Below the pieces are notes generated by a model. It did no database searches and was not told the origin of the DNA. It was given only the letters and a program-made list of their open reading frames with translations. A stretch of 27,618 nucleotides of DNA from positions 1 to 27,618 of the IMG/VR virus record IMGVR_UViG_3300009414_000055, one strand, 5' to 3'. Below, piece by piece: positions 22,019 to 27,523 of the stretch (the stretch's first letter is position 1; every line of letters begins with the position of its first letter). Source of the stretch: a virus. A program made the position numbers and the translations under genes.

Positions 22019-22044
22019 GGGGCCCCAGGATTACGAAGGGCCCC
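22019..22044. repeat. GGGGCCC/GGGCCCC inverted repeat
   Basis: GGGGCCC (22019-22025) and GGGCCCC (22038-22044) form a 7-base perfect stem with a 12-base loop in the gap before the 38-residue membrane protein gene. Each arm is itself nearly palindromic, so slipped pairings or protein binding are also possible. No T run follows it on the minus strand. Confidence 0.45.
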
Positions 22045-22063
22045 CTAGAGAAGCTATCTCCAG

Positions 22064-22097
22064 AAAACCGGCCAGGAGAAATGCTTAACCTGGCCGG
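22064..22097 (-). terminator. Probable terminator or attenuator
   Basis: CCGGCCAGG (22068-22076) and CCTGGCCGG (22089-22097) form a perfect 9-base GC-rich stem with a 12-base loop. On the minus strand it is followed by TTTT (22064-22067). It lies 26 bases past the stop of the gene at 22123. Genes continue downstream on the same strand with no clear new promoter, so partial readthrough is likely. Confidence 0.6.
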
Positions 22098-22122
22098 AAA
22101 AGGAGATAAAACATGGCCGGTG

Positions 22123-22641
22123 TTACAACGCCACCTCCGGCTGGGCGATCTCAGGTTCCTCCGTCTTCCAGGGAAGCTTCCTGCGCTCCCTGAAAACCAT
22201 CTTCTTCAATGCAGCAGTCCTTGTAAGTGCATCGCTATGCTCCTTCTTCTGGTTGGAATCCAGAAACCGGGGATCCGTATGCACTAGTCGAGACAACCCT
22301 CTCCGCATCGCTTTCTTCAGCTCCTTATGCATTGCTTTCTCTGAAACTTCAGCCTGTTCCACGGCTGGGACGTACTTGTAGCCCATCCCAGGCTGCGATA
22401 CCAGAAGCACCTTGTACTCCGAGAGGAGCAGCTCCTGGAAACGCTGGTTCTGAGTCATGTACGCGAGCTGAATCTGGTCAGCCTTACTCTTGAGTGTGTG
22501 TGGTTCAATCTTTTCCAGACCAAACTTTTCAAACAGCCACTCATGAGTGACAACGTCACCAGGCTCGAACTTCTCTGCAATAAAATCCTGCACGGCTTGC
22601 TTCCATGCAGGGAAAAGCATTGTTTCTTTTTCTTTATTCAT
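22123..22641 (-). CDS. Conserved phage protein, possible winged-helix fold, unknown function
   Basis: 172 residues from ATG 22641 with GGAGAGG upstream; the frame is open further into the GGA array but that extension is array sequence. The core (LFPAWKQAVQDFIAEKFEPG, then THEWLFEKFGLE and LLSEYKVLLVSQPGMGYKYV, then PAVEQAE) recalls phage proteins I know only as hypothetical, in which 'F..L..AL...H...L.SV.G.GY..V.P..Q' is conserved. The 'SQPGMGYKYVPA' piece resembles the wing of winged-helix regulators, so DNA binding is plausible. The C-terminal half is basic and helical. It is followed by a terminator hairpin. Confidence 0.7.
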   Translation of the reverse strand: MNKEKETMLFPAWKQAVQDFIAEKFEPGDVVTHEWLFEKFGLEKIEPHTLKSKADQIQLAYMTQNQRFQELLLSEYKVLLVSQPGMGYKYVPAVEQAEVSEKAMHKELKKAMRRGLSRLVHTDPRFLDSNQKKEHSDALTRTAALKKMVFRERRKLPWKTEEPEIAQPEVAL

Positions 22642-22657
22642 GGTCCTCTCCGTTTGG

Positions 22658-22879
22658 TTTCCATTCCTTTCCCTTCCAGTCCTATCCAATCCCTTCCGTT
22701 CCGATCCTATCCCGTCCCCTCCTCTCCCGTCCATTCCGCTCCGCTCCCTTGCTTACCAGTCCTTTGCGGTCCTTTCCCTTCCAGTCCTTTCCTATCCTCT
22801 CCCCTCCGTTCCGTTCCGTTCCGCTCCTCTCCAGTTCCTTCCACTGCGCTCCGCTCCAATCCGTTCCGCTCCACTCCAT
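22658..22879 (-). repeat. Array of 44 GGA pentamers (GGANN)
   Basis: On the minus strand, 22658-22877 divides into 44 consecutive 5-base units with a constant GGA and two free bases; on the plus strand each is NNTCC. The register is unbroken for 220 bases. Only five units vary in the constant part, each by one base (plus-strand CTTGC, TTACC, TTTGC, AGTTC, ACTGC). The free pair takes nearly all combinations. It fills the gap between two genes, ending at the TAATG of the upstream gene and 16 bases before the ATG of the downstream gene. Function unknown. Confidence 0.9.
22682..22879 (-). CDS. Possible pentapeptide-repeat product of the GGA array
   Basis: An ATG at 22879 overlaps the preceding stop (TAATG), the same coupling used by the tail tubular genes. 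It opens a 65-codon frame through the array, giving a repeat like (E/D)(R/W)xGx: EWSGT, DWSGA, ERSGT, ERNGG. Because 5 and 3 share no factor, every frame of the array encodes the same kind of repeat, so an open frame is expected by structure alone. I see no independent evidence that it is translated. Confidence 0.2.
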   Translation of the reverse strand: MEWSGTDWSGAQWKELERSGTERNGGERIGKDWKGKDRKGLVSKGAERNGRERRGRDRIGTEGIG

Positions 22880-23439
22880 TAAACAATCTCGAAACGTCCG
22901 TATCCATTCATTCGGTTCTCGCAGAGTCCCTCGATTTCACCGCCTAGACGGATGATGTCAAGAACCTCCTGCATATCCATGATCGCCTCATTGACGAGGA
23001 GAGTGAACGTGAGTGCCCACTCCCTGAAAATCGGTCTGCAGCGCATTACCCTGGAACCCTGAACAACGACAGATCGGATATCGTGATATCCGCCTGACTC
23101 CCACATCCGATCCTTGCTCTTTGGCCCGTTGTACTCAATCGGAACTTCAGGCTCCAGGATCTGCACTCCACGCTGAATGTGACGGCCGCGCCTGCTCAAC
23201 TTCGCGGAGGATCGAATCGTAGCTTTTATTGCATTTCCCGGCATGATCGGAACATCCTTGAAATAGAGCCCTCCTTCCCATTCAATACGGAAAATCTGAG
23301 CCCAGTCATCATCCGTTTTCTTTCGTTTTGAGGTAAATTCAGCAATCTCCTTCTTTAACGGACTCAAAGGATTGGAAAGCAATTCCGCATGAACCATGAG
23401 CGGACTCGTCCCTTTAAGTTTGATTTCCTCTCTCTGCAT
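22879..23439 (-). CDS. Conserved phage protein with RAMP-like motifs
   Basis: 186 residues, ATG 23439 with AAGGAGAGAAT upstream. Motifs are LKGTSPLMVHAELLSNPLSP at the N-terminus, VPIMPGNAIKATIRSSAKL (about 77-95), SVVVQGSRVMRCRPIFREW (about 127-145), and the C-terminal GGEIEGLCENRMNGYGRFEI. I recall close patterns ('PLLMHN..L.DPL.P......KRKKTD', 'RVMRTRPIF..W', 'GLG..R...GRFEV') from many phage hypothetical proteins. The PGxxIKxxxR motif with a glycine-rich GYGRFE end also recalls the RAMP fold of CRISPR Cas7/Cas5 proteins. It sits between SSB-like and unknown genes, suggesting nucleic-acid binding in recombination. Confidence 0.7.
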   Translation of the reverse strand: MQREEIKLKGTSPLMVHAELLSNPLSPLKKEIAEFTSKRKKTDDDWAQIFRIEWEGGLYFKDVPIMPGNAIKATIRSSAKLSRRGRHIQRGVQILEPEVPIEYNGPKSKDRMWESGGYHDIRSVVVQGSRVMRCRPIFREWALTFTLLVNEAIMDMQEVLDIIRLGGEIEGLCENRMNGYGRFEIV

Positions 23440-23448
23440 ATTCTCTCC

Positions 23449-23880
23449 TTAGAATGGGATATCGTCACCAGTTGATGGTGCGCTATAGGGTTTGTAGTCC
23501 TTCACTTGAGGCTCACCCTTCCGATGGTGAATCACCATGTTCAGACGCTTGCCCTGGAGCTTTCTCATTGCCTCGAACAGGGCTTCGTCATCCTGGATCT
23601 TCTCCTTCCAGTCAAATGCCTTGAGGAGCTTATTTAAATGCTCCCGTGCTATGTTCACTGCAGTCTCGTTGGGATTATCCAGGTTCAGACGCTCCCAGTG
23701 CTTCCGGTTCATCATCAAATGCTCGATGATGAGAAACTGAAGCTCCAGGTAGTGACCGTTACCGGCTTTCGTTTTCTTGTAGTCCCAGAGGTCTAAGACA
23801 ATGGGGTACTCGCCTTCGGGCAAGTCTCCATACTCGCTCGAAAAAGTTTCATCGGGATCAAAGAATGCATCTCTAGGCAT
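23449..23880 (-). CDS. DUF669-type single-strand-DNA-binding-like protein
   Basis: 143 residues. The N-terminus (PEGEYPIVLDLWDYKKTKAG, then NGHYLELQFLIIEH) matches DUF669 proteins, which are found beside phage recombinases. The end is STGDDIPF, an acidic tip closely resembling the DDDIPF tail by which bacterial SSB recruits partner proteins. It probably coats single-stranded phage DNA and interacts with the Sak4-like ATPase or host repair enzymes. The start overlaps the Sak4-like stop by 8 bases, so the two are translated together. Confidence 0.8.
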   Translation of the reverse strand: MPRDAFFDPDETFSSEYGDLPEGEYPIVLDLWDYKKTKAGNGHYLELQFLIIEHLMMNRKHWERLNLDNPNETAVNIAREHLNKLLKAFDWKEKIQDDEALFEAMRKLQGKRLNMVIHHRKGEPQVKDYKPYSAPSTGDDIPF

Positions 23881-24637
23881 GGGCCCTCTCTCGTTTCTTG
23901 AATTGATTTAAATGTTTGGAAAACTCCTCGTAGTCCATCTTCAATGGATCCGGGAGTCCCAGGCGGTTCTTTGCCAGGTGAGTGGGCTGATCTACCGATC
24001 TCAAAACCCTGTCTCCTCCATGAGCTAGGTTTCGCGTAGCACCGAACTTGCCTGCTTCCTGGGTTGTATAGACATCCCAGGTCGCGAATAAACAGGCATC
24101 TGACCACTGAAATAACTTTGCGGCTGACTTGTAATGAAGCTGGATGCCCCAGCGGTTGTAGGACTTCTCTCCAGGGTTCTCCACCTGGAGTATTGCCGCA
24201 TGAGCAATGAGGATTATATCCATCTTCTTAGCATCCCTTATCTTATCGAGCTTCGAGATGATCTGCTCGATGAAGTTCAAGGCTGCAACGTAGCCTTTCC
24301 CCCACTCAAGCTCTGCAATATTGTCACACGACTTCGTCTTGCAGACATGACGGTGAATGATTCTCTCCAGCCAGTCGATCGAATCGATCACTAGCGTTTT
24401 ATAATCATGCTTCTCCTCGTAGATAAGCTTCAGGGTATCGATGAACCCCATGTAGTCGCTCTCATTAAGCGGAATCGACTCTGCATCGATTCCTCCCAGA
24501 CCTCCCTCGATGTCGAGAAAGATCGGCTTTTCAGCCTTGGAAGCCCAGGTGCTTTTTCCTATCCCTCCGAGACCGTAAAGCACGATCCTCGCGGTATCGG
24601 CTTCAGGTCCACTGTGAACAATTTCCTTTAATGTCAT
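23873..24637 (-). CDS. Sak4-like RecA-family single-strand annealing ATPase
   Basis: 254 residues. Walker A is GLGGIGKST (22-30), Walker B is TLVIDSIDWL (81-90, Asp about 85), and a sensor-like strand IILIAHAAI lies at about 141-149. The AAA_24 / Sak4 class shares this layout: a short RecA core without the extra RecA domains, often encoded beside a DUF669 protein. These proteins promote annealing of single strands in phage recombination. ATG 24637 has GAGAGGATTT upstream. Length is normal for the family. Confidence 0.85.
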   Translation of the reverse strand: MTLKEIVHSGPEADTARIVLYGLGGIGKSTWASKAEKPIFLDIEGGLGGIDAESIPLNESDYMGFIDTLKLIYEEKHDYKTLVIDSIDWLERIIHRHVCKTKSCDNIAELEWGKGYVAALNFIEQIISKLDKIRDAKKMDIILIAHAAILQVENPGEKSYNRWGIQLHYKSAAKLFQWSDACLFATWDVYTTQEAGKFGATRNLAHGGDRVLRSVDQPTHLAKNRLGLPDPLKMDYEEFSKHLNQFKKRERAHA

Positions 24638-24652
24638 AAATCCTCTCTCAAT

Positions 24653-25003
24653 TTATGGTTTGATCCATTCGCGGTTCCCATTAGGGTATTTGATCAATAT
24701 GTGACCCTTTTTCCGACCCTCCTGAGAACCCTTCTTCCCTTTATTCCAAGGCACATCACCCTTTTTAAAATAATTCTGCTCCTTTCCTTTCTGTTGTGGA
24801 TAACGAATTCCGGTCTTTAAAATTATCTCTGTTTTGAAGCACCCGCATGATTTTACTTTTCCACAAATTACGGGAGATTTGCGTATCACTTTTTCGTTCC
24901 CGCATTCACAACGGAACCAATAATAAGACGCAAAATATTGATCCGAATGAGAAAATCTAATTGCTGTTAGTCTTGTCCCTTCTATTTTTTTATTGAGTTC
25001 CAT
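24653..25003 (-). CDS. Homing-endonuclease-like DNA-binding fragment
   Basis: 116 residues from ATG 25003, overlapping the preceding gene by 14 bases. The N-terminal part ends in FRCECGNEKVIRKSPVICGK then VKSCGCFKTE, the Cys-rich piece seen in AP2/HNH-type phage homing endonucleases. The C-terminal part (YFKKGDVPWNKGKKG, then GHILIKYPNGNREWIKP) resembles the 'GHxPWNKG' segment linked to HNH enzymes. No HNH catalytic triad is visible, so it may be a remnant or a small regulator. The stretch is visibly richer in A and T than its neighbours, hinting at recent entry. Confidence 0.55.
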   Translation of the reverse strand: MELNKKIEGTRLTAIRFSHSDQYFASYYWFRCECGNEKVIRKSPVICGKVKSCGCFKTEIILKTGIRYPQQKGKEQNYFKKGDVPWNKGKKGSQEGRKKGHILIKYPNGNREWIKP

Positions 25004-25256
25004 TCTTCTTGTTGAGCAGCTGCTCTGTGTACCTGTTAATCTCATCAATCTCTTTCTGGGAAAGGCCCTTGCCCTTCTCAGCCTTCCTGATCCACTGCGG
25101 GACCGAATCGATGATCCGGTTCTGGGTCTCCAGGACCATCAGGACGGTGCGTCCGAACAGCTCCATCCTCTCCATTACTTTCCTGTTGACCTCAGTCTGC
25201 ATTTCAAGGGCATCCCGGAAGCTCTCGATGATTACCTTCATGTCATTAGCTTGCAT
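24990..25256 (-). CDS. Small helical protein in the recombination operon
   Basis: 88 residues, mainly charged helix (DALEMQTEVNRKVMERMELF, then RTVLMVLETQNRIIDS), likely a coiled coil, with a basic C-terminal third (GLSQKEIDEINRYTEQLLNK). Its ATG at 25256 overlaps the nuclease stop by 11 bases. It is not recognised. Its place between nuclease and recombinase genes suggests an accessory or oligomerisation factor, but this is inferred only from position. Confidence 0.6.
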   Translation of the reverse strand: MQANDMKVIIESFRDALEMQTEVNRKVMERMELFGRTVLMVLETQNRIIDSVPQWIRKAEKGKGLSQKEIDEINRYTEQLLNKKNGTQ

Positions 25257-26082
25257 AACTCACCTGACTCATAACAGATTCCAGATTTGATCCGTGATCG
25301 GCATGGCACTGCTCCCAGAACCCGCAGTTTTTCTCCGAGCAGTAGCGTGATCCACGGTTCAAGGGATACCATCTCGCTTGAATCGCATGCTCATGCTCCC
25401 GGTAGGCTTCTATTGCCAGGTGGAGATCATCCGCTGTCAGATTCACAGGCATGCGAATCCAGTAAGGCTTCTTTGTTTTGACCAAGATCATCAGCTCGGC
25501 CTGGGGAATGTTCTTGAGCCCCTTCTGCCACATCAGGCCCATGGCGTAAGTCGCAAGCTGCTGACGGTAGCCGTGCGAAGGCTTCGATGGCTTCTGACCC
25601 GCAGTCTTTGCATCGAAGATGAGCCACTCCTCACCCTCCTTCTGGAAGGCAGGAAGCTCCCGCTTGGCAATCAGATCCGGGTAGCCGATGATCGGCAACG
25701 AAAGCCCGTGGATCTTGATATTGATCTTGGGCTGGATCGTCACCGGCTCATAGTTGATGAACTCCTCGAACTGACCGAAGAGATCCTGATCGATGATTCT
25801 AAAAGATAGATCCTTAATCGAATCCCACTCCTCCGGTTTCAACTCCTGCTCAAATAAGGACTTCTCATCAGCAACGTACTTCGACATGACGTTCTCTGGA
25901 GCAACCCTCGGCATGTTGACGTTCATGTAGTTCGAGTGGATCGCATTCACCGCAGCATCCACCATCCCTCCTGCAATGAAAGACTCCTTCGTCTTTTCAT
26001 GCATCTGATCGATGTACTTGTATTTGAACTGCTGACCGCAGTCCACGCGCTTAGAAAGTGCGCTGTTAGAGTAGTGTTTCAT
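25246..26082 (-). CDS. Cas4/RecB-like PD-(D/E)XK exonuclease with four cysteines
   Basis: 278 residues. The active site is GYPDLI (Asp 136), then IFDAKTA (Asp 157, Lys 159) and QLATYAMG (Gln 175, Tyr 179), the D...DxK...QxxxY arrangement of RecB/Cas4-type nucleases. One Cys at 15 and three at about 248, 253 and 259 (YCSEKNCGFWEQC) match the iron-sulfur site of Cas4 and AddB. It would resect double-stranded ends to make the single strands used by the Sak4-like annealing protein. The ATG overlaps the upstream stop as ATGA. Confidence 0.85.
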   Translation of the reverse strand: MKHYSNSALSKRVDCGQQFKYKYIDQMHEKTKESFIAGGMVDAAVNAIHSNYMNVNMPRVAPENVMSKYVADEKSLFEQELKPEEWDSIKDLSFRIIDQDLFGQFEEFINYEPVTIQPKINIKIHGLSLPIIGYPDLIAKRELPAFQKEGEEWLIFDAKTAGQKPSKPSHGYRQQLATYAMGLMWQKGLKNIPQAELMILVKTKKPYWIRMPVNLTADDLHLAIEAYREHEHAIQARWYPLNRGSRYCSEKNCGFWEQCHADHGSNLESVMSQVSYAS

Positions 26083-26420
26083 AGCTTCTTAATGTGCCCG
26101 CCAGCGGAGAGGTAGCTCTGCATTGCCTCTTCAATCTCCTCCCTGGAAATCTCCCCGGCTGAACGGGCGTAAGATTTAATCCGGTCTCGCTCCATGTAAT
26201 CCCTCATCGTTGGCCCTCTAGTTTCAACACTTCGGTTGTGGTTCCAGACATCTCTTCTTGGCAACGCGAGGAGCAAAGCCAGGTTGTCAACATAGTCCCT
26301 TGGAATCGGTCTGGCTCCTCGCATCCATGAACTTAAAGACGATCTTGGAACACCAAGGCTCTTCGCCAGAGTCTCATGCAATAGACCAAGCTTATCCGCT
26401 CTGGCCTGCAGGATGGTCAC
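26079..26420 (-). CDS. XRE-family HTH repressor-like protein
   Basis: 113 residues from GTG 26420, preferred because GGGAGG lies 9 bases upstream; a longer frame to ATG 26477 overlaps the previous gene. The HTH is LLHETLAKSLGVPRSSLSSW followed by MRGARPIPRDYVDNLALLLA, a typical XRE domain with the IPxxYVxxLALLL continuation. The C-terminal part is basic (RDYMERDRIKSYARSAGEIS) and may serve dimerisation. It is second in the operon, behind direct repeats that could be its operator, so autoregulation is plausible. Confidence 0.75.
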   Translation of the reverse strand: MTILQARADKLGLLHETLAKSLGVPRSSLSSWMRGARPIPRDYVDNLALLLALPRRDVWNHNRSVETRGPTMRDYMERDRIKSYARSAGEISREEIEEAMQSYLSAGGHIKKL

Positions 26421-26580
26421 GCTCAAGTTCCTCCCTGGAAAATAGAAGCGTGTTTCGTGATTTGTAAACTGGTTCAAGGATTTTTTCCTTAACCCGTCTC
26501 CTTACTTGATCTACAGAGATACCAAGAAGCTTCGCTGCTTCAGTAGAATCTAAAAGATTTTCTTTAAGCCGACTTCCCAT
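26392..26580 (-). CDS. Small excisionase/MerR-like HTH protein
   Basis: 62 residues from ATG 26580; this start is chosen because the promoter and repeats lie directly upstream, although no clear ribosome binding site is visible. The sequence LDSTEAAKLLGISVDQVRRR, then VKEKILEPVYKSRNTLLF and SREELER, is the HTH_17/excisionase pattern (helix-turn-helix, wing with 'Y.S..T.LFSREELE'). It may regulate the operon or bend DNA. No integrase is in the window. It overlaps the next gene by 29 bases. Confidence 0.65.
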   Translation of the reverse strand: MGSRLKENLLDSTEAAKLLGISVDQVRRRVKEKILEPVYKSRNTLLFSREELERDHPAGQSG

Positions 26581-26587
26581 AGACTGA

Positions 26588-26611
26588 TAAACTGTCGAAT
26601 AGTTAAACTGT
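26588..26611. promoter_or_regulatory. Operator-like direct repeats
   Basis: TAAACTGT occurs at 26588-26595 and again at 26604-26611, 16 bases apart, between the -10 element and the first HTH gene. An AACT...AGTT inverted pair overlaps them. The position just downstream of a TTGACA promoter suits repressor binding by one of the two HTH proteins. Confidence 0.5.
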
Positions 26612-26618
26612 AGAAAAC

Positions 26619-26647
26619 ATGAAACCACACCTCTAAACAGATGTCAA
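26619..26647 (-). promoter_or_regulatory. Promoter for the leftward recombination/control operon
   Basis: On the minus strand, TTGACA (26642-26647) is a perfect -35, followed after 17 bases by TTTCAT (26619-26624), which matches 4 of 6 -10 bases. Transcription would begin near 26612, about 30 bases before the first HTH gene and across the TAAACTGT repeats. Confidence 0.55.
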
Positions 26648-26711
26648 CAATATTTTTTGGGAGGAGAACTCTCAGGAAGAGAGAATGAAGAAAAAGAAGA
26701 GGAAACTTAAA

Positions 26712-27110
26712 TCAATACGTCCACACCCACGGCCTTTTCCCTGGTTTTGATTCTACAGATGTCAGGTTGTCTACATGCAAAAATCGTGATTTATACTCAC
26801 CCTTCTGCTGCCAGCCGAATCCCGTCATCCCAAGCTCCTTCGCAATCTTGGCAACAATCGTTGCATCGTCTCCATACAATCGCAGATCCGCTGCCTTACC
26901 GTGTGTGTGTGGACCCGTTCTTCCAGTCGATGAGATTTTATCATTGTAGCTAGGATCACGATAGCCGCTGTTTACCCAGATGGGCCTGCCATACTCTAGT
27001 CTGATCTGTTCGAGCAATTCCATGAAAACCTCATCCATGTTGCAAAGGCCCGTTCCCTTGCACTTCAGTTCATCCTGAGTGAAATGAGGTGTCAGATATC
27101 TACTCGCCAT
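26712..27110 (-). CDS. Endolysin-like M15 peptidase (D-Ala-D-Ala carboxypeptidase family)
   Basis: 132 residues from ATG 27110; ACGGAGCG lies 3 bases before it, and an upstream in-frame ATG lies in the neighbouring gene. The fold is Peptidase_M15_3-like: TPHFTQDELKC, then PIWVNSGYRDPSYN, then PHTHGKAADL giving the HxxGxAxD metal motif (His 68, Asp 75), and FLHVD (His 112, Asp 114). These enzymes cut peptidoglycan cross-peptides. There is no signal peptide, so export would need a holin. Length is usual for single-domain phage endolysins. Confidence 0.85.
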   Translation of the reverse strand: MASRYLTPHFTQDELKCKGTGLCNMDEVFMELLEQIRLEYGRPIWVNSGYRDPSYNDKISSTGRTGPHTHGKAADLRLYGDDATIVAKIAKELGMTGFGWQQKGEYKSRFLHVDNLTSVESKPGKRPWVWTY

Positions 27111-27147
27111 GAACGCTCCGTAAAGCAAAACAGGTTGTACAAAGAAC

Positions 27148-27309
27148 TCACGCCTTGTCAGGCTTCTCGGGAAGCAGCCGCTGCTTAACCAGGCGAACCA
27201 CCTCGTCATCCAATTTATTGGAGGATCTCTGAACAAGGTACTCTAGAACGGCAATTACAATCTTTATGATCGTCTCATCTTTAAATAAAGTAACGACTTT
27301 CGCGATCAT
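27148..27309 (-). CDS. 53-residue protein before the endolysin gene
   Basis: ATG at 27309 overlaps the preceding stop (ATGA at 27306-27309), so it is probably translated by coupling. The product begins MIAKVVTLFKDETIIKIVIA, includes VLEYLVQRSSNKLDDE and ends in a basic segment (RLVKQRLLPEKPDKA). The N-terminal half is amphipathic or moderately hydrophobic but too charged for a clear membrane helix. Its position in the lysis module suggests a lysis accessory; function unknown. Confidence 0.6.
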   Translation of the reverse strand: MIAKVVTLFKDETIIKIVIAVLEYLVQRSSNKLDDEVVRLVKQRLLPEKPDKA

Positions 27310-27482
27310 AGCCTCTTGCCCAGCTCAAGAGCTGCTGTCTTGATGATGTCCTTGACATCCACATTGTCTCCAATCTGCTTTTTCATTGCCTGTTTCACCT
27401 GATCGCCTGTCAGGTTGTTGTCCTTTGATTTAACCAGTTCCCAGAATGCGCTTATCATAAAATTAATTGCTATAGGATGCAT
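27306..27482 (-). CDS. 58-residue protein in the lysis module
   Basis: ATG at 27482 with GAGGAGAAT upstream; an earlier in-frame ATG lacks a site. The product starts MHPIAINFMISAFWELVKSK and ends DVKDIIKTAALELGKRL. The first part is hydrophobic but short, and the rest is helical (DNNLTGDQVKQAMKKQIG). Not recognised. It is coupled to the next small gene by an ATGA overlap, so these may act together near lysis. Confidence 0.6.
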   Translation of the reverse strand: MHPIAINFMISAFWELVKSKDNNLTGDQVKQAMKKQIGDNVDVKDIIKTAALELGKRL

Positions 27483-27523
27483 ATTCTCCTCTCGTATATA
27501 ACGAAGTTCAGGCCACACTGAGA

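Noticed and set aside
22658-22879. Diversity-generating retroelement or CRISPR array as an explanation of the pentamers
   Set aside because: There is no reverse transcriptase, no template/variable repeat pair, and no 20-40 base repeat with spacers.
22498-22955. Long plus-strand open frames across the pentamer array
   Set aside because: The array rarely creates stops in any frame, so open frames there are expected; the translations are Pro/Ser/Phe repeats with no other support.
26648-26711. CTCTC/GAGAG hairpin after the endolysin gene as a terminator
   Set aside because: The stem is only 5 bases and no T run follows; too weak to call.
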